Shown: piece by piece, positions 1 to 7,599 of the stretch
Layout: each line of letters opens with the position of its first letter
Numbering within the stretch: the first letter of the stretch is position 1
NCBI RefSeq assembly: GCF_019668465.1
Contig: NZ_AP024828.1
Location: 4,898,001 to 4,962,000 of the forward strand
Reading direction: 5' to 3'
Source: Mycobacterium senriense
Lineage (GTDB): Bacteria > Actinomycetota > Actinomycetes > Mycobacteriales > Mycobacteriaceae
DNA: 64,000 bases
Made by a program: the position numbers and the translations under genes
Notes under the pieces: generated by a model
Seen by the model: the letters and a program-made list of their open reading frames with translations, nothing else
Databases searched by the model: none
What the model was told of the DNA's origin: nothing

Positions 1-310
1 ACCCCGGGTAGGTCTGGTCGGGAGCCGGCGCCGCAGGCTTCGGCAGCACGTAGCAAGTAGGTAGCGAGCCAGCGGGCTTGCTCTGAGCTGAGTTCAAAGT
101 CCCCACCCGTGACGAGGTCGTTGAACTCCGGATAGTAGTTAGCGTGCGCGATAGCTATCTCGGTGCAGCCTCTGGAAGACGAGCGCAGGATGACCGCCAC
201 TTCGGTGTCGTCTCGGAGCCAGATACTCTCCCCGCCGACTCGCGGATCGTTGGAGTCGTGAAACATCAAGCTTTCACGGCCAACTTGCATTTCGGTCGGG
301 GTGCTGTTCA
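1..310 (-). CDS. Phage-element protein, 3' end cut by window edge
   Basis: An ATG at 308-310 on the minus strand opens a frame that stays open to position 1, giving about 103 residues of an incomplete protein. A good ribosome site (GAAAGGA-type, the same one used by its neighbours) lies about 8-14 bases upstream. The visible part is acidic and has no motif I recognise; it begins MNSTPTEMQVGRESLMFHD. It is the last visible gene of the leftward operon of the integrated element and lies about 100 bp downstream of the coiled-coil gene. Function unknown. Confidence 0.6.
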
Positions 311-414
311 TCCTTGTGTTCCTTTCACGTGCTGCTAGTTCTATCGGAACTACTTGCTTGGTCATGTTGTGGTGGTTTCGTCGTCTTCGGAGTGGTCTTC
401 GGGCCCTGGCGGGG

Positions 415-975
415 TTACATGCGCCCGAGCGACGGGCCGATGGTGGCGTACGACAGACCGGCTCCGAACGAGTCGTACTGCTGGAGCTGGGCTAGGTCTA
501 TGAGGTCTTCGGCTGCGGCCGGGTGTTGCTTGACGTATTCGGTGACGATGCCGTTCCATCCGTTGGCGAGCGCTCGCGCCAGTATCGCGGCGGCGAGAGT
601 CGCGTCGTCGGAACGCATGGCTGACGCGAATAGCTCTGCTGCGTCGTCGCTTTGGGCGAGCCGCGCTGCTCGGTCTTGAGCGTCGCGGTACGCGATGAGT
701 TGACTGGGATCGGTGCTGGCCACACTCGACAGTCCGAATAACCGCTTCTCAAGCGACTGCCTCTTGGCGGTGATGAGTTCGTTTTCCTTCTTGCGGAGGT
801 CGATGAGCTTGGCGCTCACCTGTGCGTGTTCGGTGTCGAGCTTGGCGCGCTTCCCGATGTCGGTTAGCGTGCGGTCGGCGTCGAGCCGGTCGGTGGTGCT
901 GGCCCACCGGCTCTGAATGCGCTCGGCCTGCTTGCGTAGGTCGTCGATCTGGGATTCGAGCTGTGTGAGAGACAT
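415..975 (-). CDS. Coiled-coil phage-element protein, 186 aa
   Basis: The protein starts MSLTQLESQIDDLRKQAERI. Its first ~90 residues are rich in heptad-like Leu/Ile and charged residues, so a coiled coil is likely. The C-terminal part contains AAAILARALANGWNGIV, which resembles QVAILRVAIDNRWATVV in the gene directly upstream; the two neighbours therefore appear to share a domain. A GAAAGGAAA ribosome site precedes the ATG. It belongs to the leftward operon of the prophage-like element. Such paired genes often sit between replication and packaging genes in phiRv1-like elements, but the function is not known. Confidence 0.7.
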   Translation of the reverse strand: MSLTQLESQIDDLRKQAERIQSRWASTTDRLDADRTLTDIGKRAKLDTEHAQVSAKLIDLRKKENELITAKRQSLEKRLFGLSSVASTDPSQLIAYRDAQDRAARLAQSDDAAELFASAMRSDDATLAAAILARALANGWNGIVTEYVKQHPAAAEDLIDLAQLQQYDSFGAGLSYATIGPSLGRM

Positions 976-1000
976 TGCGTGTGTTTTCCTTTCGTGTGGG

Positions 1001-1405
1001 TCAGGCTGAGGCTCGGCCTGTGGTGGTCAGGTGCCAGAGTTCTTTGGCGGTGTCTGCGATGGGGTGTTCGCCGTCCCAGAGGTTGATGAATGCGTTGACG
1101 ACGGTGGCCCATCGGTTGTCGATGGCGACGCGTAGGATCGCGACTTGCAGACGGTTGTTGGCTTGGTCAACGGCGCGACCGAAGTCTTGGAGCGCCGCGT
1201 TTTCGGTGCGCAGCGCCGCGACTTGCGTACCGACAGAGACTTTTCCGAACAGTCGGCGGTACAGGAATTCGATGCGTTCCGCGGTTGCTCGGGCGGCTTG
1301 CTTTTTCTCGGCGTGTTCCACCGCGGCGCGGTCGACGTTCCTGGCGACCCGTTCCACGATGGTCAGCCCACCGAACCGGCTGTCCGCCCCGCTAATCGTT
1401 ACCAC
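1001..1405 (-). CDS. Phage-element protein sharing a domain with its neighbour, 134 aa
   Basis: The gene starts at a GTG that overlaps the end of the upstream gene by 14 bases. The N-terminal half is charged and helical; the C-terminal half carries the segment QVAILRVAIDNRWATVV followed by HPIADTAKELWHL, which parallels the downstream 186-aa protein. The upstream GGAGGT lies almost against the GTG, so the exact start is uncertain and a slightly later codon is possible. No catalytic motif is seen. Membership in the leftward operon is clear from spacing; function is unknown. Confidence 0.6.
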   Translation of the reverse strand: MVTISGADSRFGGLTIVERVARNVDRAAVEHAEKKQAARATAERIEFLYRRLFGKVSVGTQVAALRTENAALQDFGRAVDQANNRLQVAILRVAIDNRWATVVNAFINLWDGEHPIADTAKELWHLTTTGRASA

Positions 1406-1559
1406 CTCCGAACAAGTTGCGCGCGAACGCAGCTCGGCCGTCGTCGGCTGCCTTGCCGCCGGGTGGCCGGACCAGCTGCATGAGTTCTTCGAGTTCTTCG
1501 TCGGGCAGGTCGCGGAGGTACTGCTCGACTCCGAGCCGTAGCCAATCGGTCGGGTTCAT
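1392..1559 (-). CDS. Small acidic phage-element protein, 55 aa
   Basis: The chosen start is the ATG at 1559 (MNPTDWLRLG) rather than an in-frame ATG 60 bases upstream. The 1559 ATG overlaps the stop of the upstream gene (TAATG) and has a GAAAGG ribosome site at the usual element spacing. The product is a short helical acidic protein with the run DLPDEELEELMQLV and a Gly-rich end. Its end overlaps the next gene by 14 bases. No family recognised. Confidence 0.55.
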   Translation of the reverse strand: MNPTDWLRLGVEQYLRDLPDEELEELMQLVRPPGGKAADDGRAAFARNLFGGGND

Positions 1560-1945
1560 TAGCGCTGGTCTACCTTTCGTTCGGCGTACTGGACGACTGT
1601 CTGTCGCGGGAAGACCCATCGACCGCCGACGTTGCGACCGCCGATCCTGTCTCGGAAACGATCATCACGGACCCACCTTTCCGAGCAGTGCAGGATTTCG
1701 GCGGCGTCTGTGCTGTCGATGAGATCTTCTGCTGCCGATCGTGACGATTGTGGCTGCGGCGCACAAGTTTTGGTTCCGCGGACGGAACTAACGAGGCGGG
1801 CATGCACAGTGTCGAACCCGCGCGGAAGACGCGGCAGAGGTCTGCCACCGAAGACACAGCGAGCCATCAGGTCGCGCGTGCCAAAGAGCAGCAATGTCAC
1901 TTCGGTCGCTGTGAGACCGACCACGATCGGTTCCGTGTCGCTCAT
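1559..1945 (-). CDS. Helix-turn-helix DNA-binding protein, 128 aa
   Basis: The C-terminal ~50 residues (STDAAEILHCSERWVRDD, then GGRWVFPRQTVVQYAER) match the pattern of MerR/HTH_17-type winged DNA-binding folds, in which a helix-turn-helix is followed by a wing with a conserved Trp-x-Phe. The N-terminal ~70 residues have no recognised motif. ATG at 1945 overlaps the upstream stop as ATGA, and its own stop overlaps the next ATG, so translation is probably coupled. In phiRv1-like elements a small HTH protein precedes the packaging genes; it could be a small-terminase-like or regulatory protein, which sequence alone does not settle. Confidence 0.6.
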   Translation of the reverse strand: MSDTEPIVVGLTATEVTLLLFGTRDLMARCVFGGRPLPRLPRGFDTVHARLVSSVRGTKTCAPQPQSSRSAAEDLIDSTDAAEILHCSERWVRDDRFRDRIGGRNVGGRWVFPRQTVVQYAERKVDQR

Positions 1946-2124
1946 CGGCCTACCTCAACGCGGACGACGACGAGGCTGTGCACGCCGATGCACAGCGGGC
2001 CGCACGGAGTGAGTTCGGCTTCGGCCAATCGTGCCTGCCCGGCGTTGGGCCAGTACGTCGCTTCGACGGTGACGGGCCCAGTGTCGGTGCTGCGGTGACA
2101 GACCAGCGCGGCACAGACGCTCAC
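1942..2124 (-). CDS. Small Cys-containing phage-element protein, 60 aa
   Basis: The frame is open from an ATG at 2148, but the GTG at 2124 overlaps the upstream stop as GTGA and has a GAAGGC site at the right spacing, so I prefer 2124 (V-S-V-C-A-A-L-V-C). The protein has several Cys residues but no clear metal-binding spacing. It is embedded in the operon with overlaps at both ends. Function unknown; the start is the main uncertainty. Confidence 0.45.
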   Translation of the reverse strand: MSVCAALVCHRSTDTGPVTVEATYWPNAGQARLAEAELTPCGPLCIGVHSLVVVRVEVGR

Positions 2125-2471
2125 GTCGCAGCCTTCGCACGATGCCATTCACAGGCTTGGCCTTCTGCCGCTACCCGGATTCGGCAGGGCCGGCCTGCTT
2201 GTGTTGACCGGCCGCATCGGTGTGTGCGCCGGCTGATCGTGAGCCGGCGCACGAACTCCAATGGAAGCGGGCCAAGCTGTTCGTGAGCGACGCCGCGGCA
2301 AGTGCTGTCGTATCGTTCGGCGGGGTCGCCGATTGCGGAGTGCTTGGCGAGGACCAGGTGCTCGTCACCGGATGCAGTGACGCAGAACGCGGCCCAGTAG
2401 TCGGGCCGGCCGGCCGCACATAAGCGGACCGTCCGTTCGTGGTCGATCAGCGCTCCGGGGTGCTCCGTCAT
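2121..2471 (-). CDS. Hypothetical phage-element protein, 116 aa
   Basis: The start is placed at the ATG at 2471 (MTEHPGALIDHERTVRL) because it is preceded by GAAAGGAATCCGC, the same ribosome-site pattern seen elsewhere in this operon; a longer frame upstream would run into the hairpin at 2500-2531. The C-terminal half holds CGRSTQAGRPCRIRVAAEGQACEWH, a Cys-x(10)-Cys...Cys-x-x-His pattern that could bind a metal. Small proteins with such 'C-x-H' ends are common near phage replication genes, but I do not recognise the family. Confidence 0.55.
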   Translation of the reverse strand: MTEHPGALIDHERTVRLCAAGRPDYWAAFCVTASGDEHLVLAKHSAIGDPAERYDSTCRGVAHEQLGPLPLEFVRRLTISRRTHRCGRSTQAGRPCRIRVAAEGQACEWHRAKAAT

Positions 2472-2499
2472 GCGGATTCCTTTCGTCCGTTCACCGCTT

Positions 2500-2531
2500 C
2501 CCACCCACCACCCCTATAAGGGGTGGGTGGG
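2500..2531 (-). terminator. Strong GC hairpin between the RepA-like gene and the next gene
   Basis: The arms CCCACCC (2500-2506) and GGGTGGG (2525-2531) pair, a three-base bulge ACC follows, and ACCCCT (2510-2515) pairs with AGGGGT (2519-2524) around a three-base loop. There is no T-run on either side, so it is not a classical intrinsic terminator. It may reduce read-through or protect mRNA ends between the replication gene and the downstream small genes. Confidence 0.45.
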
Positions 2532-2541
2532 AGCGTGATTG

Positions 2542-3792
2542 CTAATGGCGTGATTGCCGTGATTGCTTGCGTGACGGCTCGTCCTGCACCGTTCTGTTCC
2601 TCGTGATGGGGGTGATTGATGCGTGATATTCAGAATCGGCGAACGGCTGCGTGACGTCTCTACCAGCGGTTTCTTCGGATTCGTGAATGGGGCGTGATTG
2701 GTTCTCGGCCAGAAACCACGCAGTGCTCTGACGCAGCTCGCCACCGCCCCGGCTGCCCTCGATGCACACCAGCACACCCCCTGCGGCAAGCTGGTCGAGC
2801 TTGCGACGGGCCTTCTCGACATCGGCCCGCGTGGGCGCCTGCTTCTCCGTGATAGCCTGCGCGGCGCCCTTAGCCGTCAGGCCATCGACGCCCGCCGCGC
2901 GCACCAGCGCGACCAGATCGACGGCGTGGTCGACGGTCATCACGCCAGCCGTTTGGTCGTGCAGCAGCCGGTACGGCCCGACCTCGTCGGCCGGCTGCTT
3001 CACGTGCCGGAAGCTGACGATCGGGTCGCCGGGTTCGCCTGCGAGCAGCACCACTGATCCGCAGCCCGACGTCAGCCATGTCGAGCCGTACACGTCGTCG
3101 ACCGACGGAGCGGCCCGGGGCGTGAGAGGGTTGCGCTTCTTGGGGTGGTGCAACTCCAACATCTGACAGCCCAGAGCTAGCACGTTTTGCCGCGCCCGAT
3201 TCCACTGCGCGCCAACTCGATCCTCACTCAGGCTCACGGCCGCATCCTTCAGGCTGTCGACCACCACCACGCCCGCGTCGTAGTACTCGACCATCCGCGC
3301 CAACGTGCCGGGGTTGGCCGCGAGGTCGCGTGTCGGCGGGCCGCGCCACACTTGTAGACGCTCGGCCAGAACTTGGCGGTCGGCCTCTCCGAAGATCCGA
3401 CCCGCGGCCCGCGCAATCTGGTTGGGCCGATCCATCGCCAGATACAGCACCCGGCCCACGTCGGCTCTGACCGGCAGCCCGAGCAAGCTGCCGGTGCCCA
3501 GCCCAAGAAGCTCCCGCACCAGCGCCAACGCCAACGTTGTCTTACCCAGCCCTTGCCCGCCGGCCAGCATCAACGCCTCACCCGCCGACCAAAGCACCGA
3601 GTTATCACGGCCCCAAATCGCGGGAATGCCGGCAGGCGCGTCCAGCACGAACTCGGCACCGCTCACCCCGTACTCGGGCAACTGCACCGTCTCTGCATCC
3701 TGACCGACGACAATCACGGCGGGCACCTGGCTGGCCTCGGACTGCAATCGCTCGGCGATCGCGCGGCCCCGAGCCAATAGGTCCTCGGTCAT
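2542..3792 (-). CDS. RepA-like AAA ATPase of the integrated element, 416 aa
   Basis: A RecA-fold ATPase of the AAA_25/RepA helicase type. Visible motifs are Walker A GGQGLGKTT (about residues 78-86), Walker B VVVVDSLKD (about 175-183) and a downstream ELHHPKK segment typical of the hexameric RepA/RSF1010-like helicases. The C-terminal ~120 residues look like a winged-helix region followed by a basic tail. It probably drives or licenses replication of the excised element. ATG at 3792 overlaps the upstream stop as ATGA. A strong hairpin follows the gene. Comparable genes occur in phiRv1/phiRv2-like prophages; assignment to this general family is fairly sure, the exact replication role is inference. 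Confidence 0.75.
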   Translation of the reverse strand: MTEDLLARGRAIAERLQSEASQVPAVIVVGQDAETVQLPEYGVSGAEFVLDAPAGIPAIWGRDNSVLWSAGEALMLAGGQGLGKTTLALALVRELLGLGTGSLLGLPVRADVGRVLYLAMDRPNQIARAAGRIFGEADRQVLAERLQVWRGPPTRDLAANPGTLARMVEYYDAGVVVVDSLKDAAVSLSEDRVGAQWNRARQNVLALGCQMLELHHPKKRNPLTPRAAPSVDDVYGSTWLTSGCGSVVLLAGEPGDPIVSFRHVKQPADEVGPYRLLHDQTAGVMTVDHAVDLVALVRAAGVDGLTAKGAAQAITEKQAPTRADVEKARRKLDQLAAGGVLVCIEGSRGGGELRQSTAWFLAENQSRPIHESEETAGRDVTQPFADSEYHASITPITRNRTVQDEPSRKQSRQSRH

Positions 3793-4142
3793 GCGATCTT
3801 GCCGCCGGCCGCTTCGAACAGGAGCTCGGCGAGCCTTCGATCGTCACCGCCGCGCCGCGAAAGCGATTGCAGGACATCGGCTTTAAGTAGCGGGACGTAG
3901 CCATCCGCGAGCAAGTGCAACGCGGCGTCCCGGCCAGCTTCGACCATCCTGTCTGACGGCGACCGGTCGGTGCAGCGGTGCGTCCACGGATCGCTGCACC
4001 CACAATCCCGCGGCTCGACACGGCGGGCCGCTCGGCGGCGGCGTTCCCAGCCGGCCACGCCGCTATGCTGTTGGCAGTCCTCCAGGGGCTTCGAAGCCGC
4101 CGATACCTGCCCGGGTCGGCGGCTTTTCCGTTCGTAGATCAT
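3789..4142 (-). CDS. Hypothetical phage-element protein, 117 aa
   Basis: ATG at 4142 overlaps the stop of the AlpA-like gene (TGATG) and the gene's own stop overlaps the ATPase start (ATGA), so it is a coupled operon member. The N-terminal half is very basic and Arg-rich; a Cys/His cluster (CGCSDPWTHRC) lies near residues 47-57 and may bind a metal. The C-terminal half is helical and ends in LAELLFEAAGGKIA. Position between excisionase and replication ATPase suggests a role in element replication or control, but no family is recognised. Confidence 0.55.
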   Translation of the reverse strand: MIYERKSRRPGQVSAASKPLEDCQQHSGVAGWERRRRAARRVEPRDCGCSDPWTHRCTDRSPSDRMVEAGRDAALHLLADGYVPLLKADVLQSLSRRGGDDRRLAELLFEAAGGKIA

Positions 4143-4351
4143 CAGACAGCGGCGGCGTCGAGCAGGCCGGCAACGAACGCGTCGACGTCAGCTTGCGGAA
4201 TCAGCGTTCGCGATCCAATTTTCACGCGGCGCAGCGTGCCGTCGTTTATCAGCTGGTAAACGGTGGTACGGCCGACGTCAAGCTGTTCGCAGACGTTGGG
4301 GATGGTGCATAGCTTGCGCAGCGCGGGAGTGAGTTTCGGGTTCTTCGGCAC
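4142..4351 (-). CDS. AlpA/excisionase-like helix-turn-helix protein, 69 aa
   Basis: A short MerR-type HTH_17 protein of the excisionase/AlpA class. The core NVCEQLDVGRTTVYQLIND followed by LRRVKIGSRTLIPQADVDAFV has the helix-turn-helix, the small wing and the terminal Asp-Val-x-x-Phe helix typical of this family. Such proteins bend DNA for excisive recombination or switch the element's early promoter. The start is a GTG with AGAAGGGAA eight bases upstream; that ribosome site lies inside a small hairpin (4360-4378). It is first in the leftward operon and divergent from the integrase. Confidence 0.75.
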   Translation of the reverse strand: MPKNPKLTPALRKLCTIPNVCEQLDVGRTTVYQLINDGTLRRVKIGSRTLIPQADVDAFVAGLLDAAAV

Positions 4352-4359
4352 GGTGGGGA

Positions 4360-4422
4360 TTCCCTTCTGAAACGGGAACGCCGAGCTACAGATAGGCCAT
4401 TTGGGCCTTCTCTGTGCTCGGC
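4360..4422 (-). promoter_or_regulatory. Structured leader of the excisionase operon (two hairpins)
   Basis: Hairpin one: GCCGAGC (4380-4386) pairs with GCTCGGC (4416-4422); inside it ACAGA pairs with TCTGT and AGGCC with GGCCT around an ATTTG loop, about 17 base pairs in all. Hairpin two: TTCCC (4360-4364) pairs with GGGAA (4374-4378). Read leftward, the second hairpin contains the AGAAGGGAA ribosome site of the AlpA-like gene, so it could hold the excisionase start closed. The pairing is seen in the sequence; the regulatory role is inferred. Confidence 0.5.
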
Positions 4423-4714
4423 TGCCGGTTCAGCGAGTCCGCGTTGCGGGACTCAGCGGGTGGACCCCGGTTCGGGGCGTGCGCCGTTCGTCTCGACTCC
4501 TACAATCTCGGCCGGTCCGGGGTTCCCGGTGGGTGGCGCGCCGGTCGAATCTGCCTGTGTAGCAGCGTGTCGCCTGTAAGTCTCGATTAGCGTCGGTGTT
4601 CGGTCGTGGCACCGACCGTACCAGACCGCTTAGACGTGCCCCTGTAATCGAGCGAGCGCGCGTGTTCGTGACTATTCTTCTGCGTGCGACCACTTGACCT
4701 GTGGAGAGGCGGTT
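4423..4714. promoter_or_regulatory. Divergent control region between integrase and excisionase operon
   Basis: These ~290 bases hold no convincing gene. An inverted repeat CGGTCG-TGGCAC-CGACCG at 4601-4618 is a candidate repressor operator in the middle of the region. TATTCT at 4673-4678 fits the mycobacterial -10 consensus TAnnnT and would start integrase transcription near 4685, without a good -35. The integrase ribosome site GGAGAGG is at 4703-4709. A 15-base copy of a tRNA segment (4685-4699) overlaps the expected transcription start. Confidence 0.4.
4685..4699. repeat. 15-bp copy of the tRNA-Pro anticodon-arm sequence
   Basis: TGCGACCACTTGACC occurs here and again, identical and in the same orientation, at 5953-5967 inside the tRNA-Pro gene, 1268 bp away. 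In the tRNA it covers the 3' side of the anticodon loop and stem and the variable region, where many tyrosine-integrase att cores begin. Here it sits in the integrase leader. Its origin is unclear. Confidence 0.7.
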
Positions 4715-5857
4715 ATGGGCACACGACGAGCCGACGGTGAAGGCTCTTACCGGCAGCGGCCAAACGGACTGTGGGAAGCGTCCACCAGGTACACCACACC
4801 TGACGGGGAGCGGAAACGGCTCAGCGTGTACGGGAAGACCCGCGCTGAGGCGCGCGGCAAGCTAAACGACGCGCGCAAGCGGATCGCTGAGGGCGCTCCC
4901 CCGCGCGACGACAAGCAGACGGTCGGGTCGTGGTTGGAGTCCTGGCGCACGACGGCGCTGCCGGCGTCGTCGCGCAAAGCAACCACTCAGGAGCTTTATG
5001 CGAATCTGTGTCGCAAGCACTTGGAAGGCGACGCCAAACTTGCCGCGCTGAGGCTCGACCAGATTCGGCCGACCCACATCGAATCGCTCGTAATGCGTCT
5101 GCGCGGCAAGGAGTTATCCGACAGCACCGTTCGACAGGTGTACACGGTGCTGCGGGCCGCGCTCGATATCGCTGTCCGCGACGGACTGCTGGCGGCCAAT
5201 CCGACGGCGAAGGTGAAGCGTCCCGCTGTCACGCCGAAAGAAGCGCGCTATCTGTCCACCGAAGACGTGCGGCGACTCCTGAGCCATCTGGACGGGCTTC
5301 GGTACCGGCTAGCGGTGCTGGTGCTCGCGGCAACCGGAATGCGCCGCGGCGAAGTCGCCGGCCTGCGCTGGGCTGACGTCGACCTGACTAAGGGTGAGTT
5401 GACCGTGGCCGGCGTCGTCGTGCGCGTCTCTGGCGCGTTGGCGTGGACGGCGCCGAAGACTGATCGTTCGCGCCGGCGCATCCCGTTGACGACCGGGCTG
5501 ATCGCCGAGTTGAAGAAGCACCGCAGGACGCAGATCGCCGAGCGCCTGCACGCTGGCGACCAATGGGTCGAAACGGGCGCCGTGTTCGCCACCGAGGGCG
5601 GCGGGTGGCTCGACCCGCGCAACCTACTGCGCACCGTCGAGATTGCAGCGGGCAAGGCTGGGATCGAGAACGTCGGCGCGCACACGCTGCGCCACTCGGC
5701 GGCCGTCGGCTGGTTGGAGTCCGGCGTCCACATTAAAGCCGCGGCCGACTTGCTCGGACACGCGTCGATCAGCATCACAGGCGATCTGTACGGGCACACC
5801 AGCGATGACGCCGCGCGGGCCGCGGTGAAGGGACTCGGCGATGCGCTCGGACTGTGA
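4715..5857 (+). CDS. int: Tyrosine-recombinase integrase, 380 aa
   Basis: A phage-type tyrosine site-specific recombinase. The N-terminal ~60 residues resemble the AP2-like arm-binding domain, residues ~75-165 the SAM-like core-binding domain, and the rest the catalytic domain. Catalytic residues are visible: Arg in TGMRRGE, His-x-x-Arg in HTLRHS, His in LLGHAS and the nucleophile Tyr in GDLYGHT. The ATG at 4715 is chosen over an upstream TTG because GGAGAGG lies five bases before it. It is divergent from the AlpA-like gene and lies 73 bp from the tRNA-Pro gene, its probable target. Full length for the family, with no sign of decay. Confidence 0.9.
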   Translation: MGTRRADGEGSYRQRPNGLWEASTRYTTPDGERKRLSVYGKTRAEARGKLNDARKRIAEGAPPRDDKQTVGSWLESWRTTALPASSRKATTQELYANLCRKHLEGDAKLAALRLDQIRPTHIESLVMRLRGKELSDSTVRQVYTVLRAALDIAVRDGLLAANPTAKVKRPAVTPKEARYLSTEDVRRLLSHLDGLRYRLAVLVLAATGMRRGEVAGLRWADVDLTKGELTVAGVVVRVSGALAWTAPKTDRSRRRIPLTTGLIAELKKHRRTQIAERLHAGDQWVETGAVFATEGGGWLDPRNLLRTVEIAAGKAGIENVGAHTLRHSAAVGWLESGVHIKAAADLLGHASISITGDLYGHTSDDAARAAVKGLGDALGL

Positions 5858-5890
5858 AGGCGGTATGCAAAGGCGGTACACAATGCAAAG
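5857..5890. repeat. Short direct repeats between integrase and tRNA, possible arm-type sites
   Basis: AAGGCGGTA occurs at 5857-5865 and 5870-5878, and ATGCAAAG at 5865-5872 and 5883-5890. Clustered short repeats next to the core site are typical of integrase arm-binding sites in attP-derived DNA. This is inference from position and pattern. Confidence 0.4.
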
Positions 5891-5930
5891 AGTCACCTTC
5901 CAAACTCTCGGAAATGCCCTCTGAACTGCG

Positions 5931-5967
5931 TCGGGCTGACAGGATTTGAACCTGCGACCACTTGACC
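5931..5967. other. Probable attachment-site core within the tRNA 3' half
   Basis: The 3' half of the tRNA-Pro gene faces the integrase, the arrangement expected when an element integrates into a tRNA and restores its 3' end. The core should lie between the anticodon loop (~5967) and the tRNA 3' end (5931). The matching copy at the far end of the element would be left of position 1 and cannot be seen. Confidence 0.5.
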
Positions 5968-6004
5968 CCCAGTCAAGTGCGCTACCAAACTGCGCCACAG
6001 CCCG
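5931..6004 (-). tRNA. tRNA-Pro (anticodon GGG)
   Basis: A complete 74-nt cloverleaf on the minus strand. The acceptor stem CGGGCTG/CAGCCCG pairs over seven bases; the D arm has GCGC/GCGC; the anticodon stem CTTGA/TCAAG encloses the loop CTGGGGG, giving anticodon GGG; the T arm is GCAGG-TTCAAAT-CCTGT. The discriminator base is A and CCA is not encoded. It is the probable integration target of the adjacent element. Confidence 0.95.
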
Positions 6005-6198
6005 CGTGCCGATGCGTGCACCGGCAGCAGGTCGAAAGCCTACCGTAAACGCGCGGCCGACCCGCCAGGCGACCTCCGGGTGGCGGGCGGCAGGCGACCA
6101 TGCGGTGAAGCGCAATCGCGCTAGCGGCGGCGCTAGCGGAATCGGGAAGCACCTATCGGTCCGAAGAGACCGCCAGCGTCCCGAAAACCCTTACCACC

Positions 6199-7599
6199 TC
6201 AGCGCCGCCTGGCTCCGCGCTTTTCGCGTATCCGCACGTTGATCCGGATCGGCGAGCCCTCGAACCCGAACGTCTCGCGCAGCCGCCGCTCCAGGAAGCG
6301 CCGATACCCGGCCTCCAGAAAACCTGTGGTGAACAGCACGAACGTCGGGGGCCGGGCGGTGGCCTGGGTGGCGAACAGGATGCGCGGCTGCTTGCCCCCA
6401 CGCACGGGGGGCGGCGTGGCGGCCACCACCTCTTTGAGCCACGAATTCAGCGGGCCGGTGGGGATCCGCGCGTCCCACGACGCCAGCGCGGTCTCCATCG
6501 CGGGCACCAACTTCTGCAGCGCCCGCCCGGTCTTGGCGGAGATGTTGACCCGCGGCGCCCACCGCAGCTGCACCAATTCGCGGTCGATCTCGCGCTCCAA
6601 CAGCTCGCGGCGGTCTTCGTCGACCAGGTCCCACTTGTTGAAGGCCAGCACCAGGGCGCGGCCGGCCTCGATGACCATCGACAGCACCCGCTGGTCCTGT
6701 TCGGTGAGCGGGTCCGACCCGTCGATCAGCACGATCACCACCTCGGCCGCGTCGATGGCCGAGCGCGTGCGCACCGAGGCGTAGAACTCGTGCCCGCTGG
6801 CCTGGCCGACCTTGCGCCGCAGTCCCGCGGTGTCGACGAACCGCCACACCCTGTCGCCCAGCTCGATCAGCGAGTCCACCGGGTCCACCGTGGTCCCGGC
6901 GACGTCGTGCACCACCGAGCGCTGGTCACCGGCGAGCTTGTTCAACAGCGAGCTCTTCCCGACGTTGGGCTTGCCGACCAGCGCCACGCGCCGCGGGCCA
7001 CCGGACGTGGGCGCCACCTCGGAGACCTCGGGCAGCGCGGCCAGCACCGCGTCGAGCAGGTCCGCCACACCGCGGCCGTGCATCGCGCTGATCGCGTACG
7101 GCTCACCGAGCCCCAGCGACCACAGCATCGCGGCGTCCGCCTCGGCCTTGTCGCTGTCAACCTTGTTGGCCGCCAAGAAGACCGGCTTGCCCGACCGGAG
7201 CAGGATCCGGGCGGCGGCCTCGTCGGCCGTGGTGGCGCCGACGACGGCGTCGACCACCAGGATCACCGCGTCGGCGGTGCGCATGGCCACCGAGGCCTGG
7301 TCGGCCACCAGCTGCTGCAGCCCCTTGGCGTCGGGTTCCCATCCCCCGGTGTCCTGCACGACGAACCGGCGCCCGGTCCACAGCGCGTCATAGGACACCC
7401 GGTCGCGGGTGACGCCCGGGATGTCCTGCACCACCGCTTCCCGTCGGCCCAGGATCCGGTTCACCAGGGTCGACTTGCCGACGTTGGGCCGGCCGACCAC
7501 CGCCACCACCGGCGCCGGACCGGCCTCCTCCAGTTCGTCCAGGCCGAATTCGACGGAATCCCAGTCGCTTTCGTCGCTCCACGTGCCGTCTTGACTCAC
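6199..7599 (-). CDS. der: Ribosome-assembly GTPase Der (EngA), 466 aa
   Basis: Der is the essential double-GTPase that assists assembly of the 50S ribosomal subunit. Both G domains are intact: GRPNVGKS and NKVD in the first, GKPNVGKSS and NKWD in the second, then a KH-like C-terminal domain ending in a basic tail (REKRGARRR). The start is the GTG at 7599, which overlaps the cmk stop as GTGA; a much longer open frame upstream is only the shadow of cmk. It is the last gene of the leftward parA-scpA-scpB-rluB-cmk-der operon, matching Mtb Rv1713. Confidence 0.95.
   Translation of the reverse strand: MSQDGTWSDESDWDSVEFGLDELEEAGPAPVVAVVGRPNVGKSTLVNRILGRREAVVQDIPGVTRDRVSYDALWTGRRFVVQDTGGWEPDAKGLQQLVADQASVAMRTADAVILVVDAVVGATTADEAAARILLRSGKPVFLAANKVDSDKAEADAAMLWSLGLGEPYAISAMHGRGVADLLDAVLAALPEVSEVAPTSGGPRRVALVGKPNVGKSSLLNKLAGDQRSVVHDVAGTTVDPVDSLIELGDRVWRFVDTAGLRRKVGQASGHEFYASVRTRSAIDAAEVVIVLIDGSDPLTEQDQRVLSMVIEAGRALVLAFNKWDLVDEDRRELLEREIDRELVQLRWAPRVNISAKTGRALQKLVPAMETALASWDARIPTGPLNSWLKEVVAATPPPVRGGKQPRILFATQATARPPTFVLFTTGFLEAGYRRFLERRLRETFGFEGSPIRINVRIREKRGARRR

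Noticed and set aside
4430..4693. 87-codon leftward frame between integrase and excisionase genes
   Set aside because: Arg/Thr-rich, no ribosome site, and it covers the divergent control region with a palindrome and -10 element.
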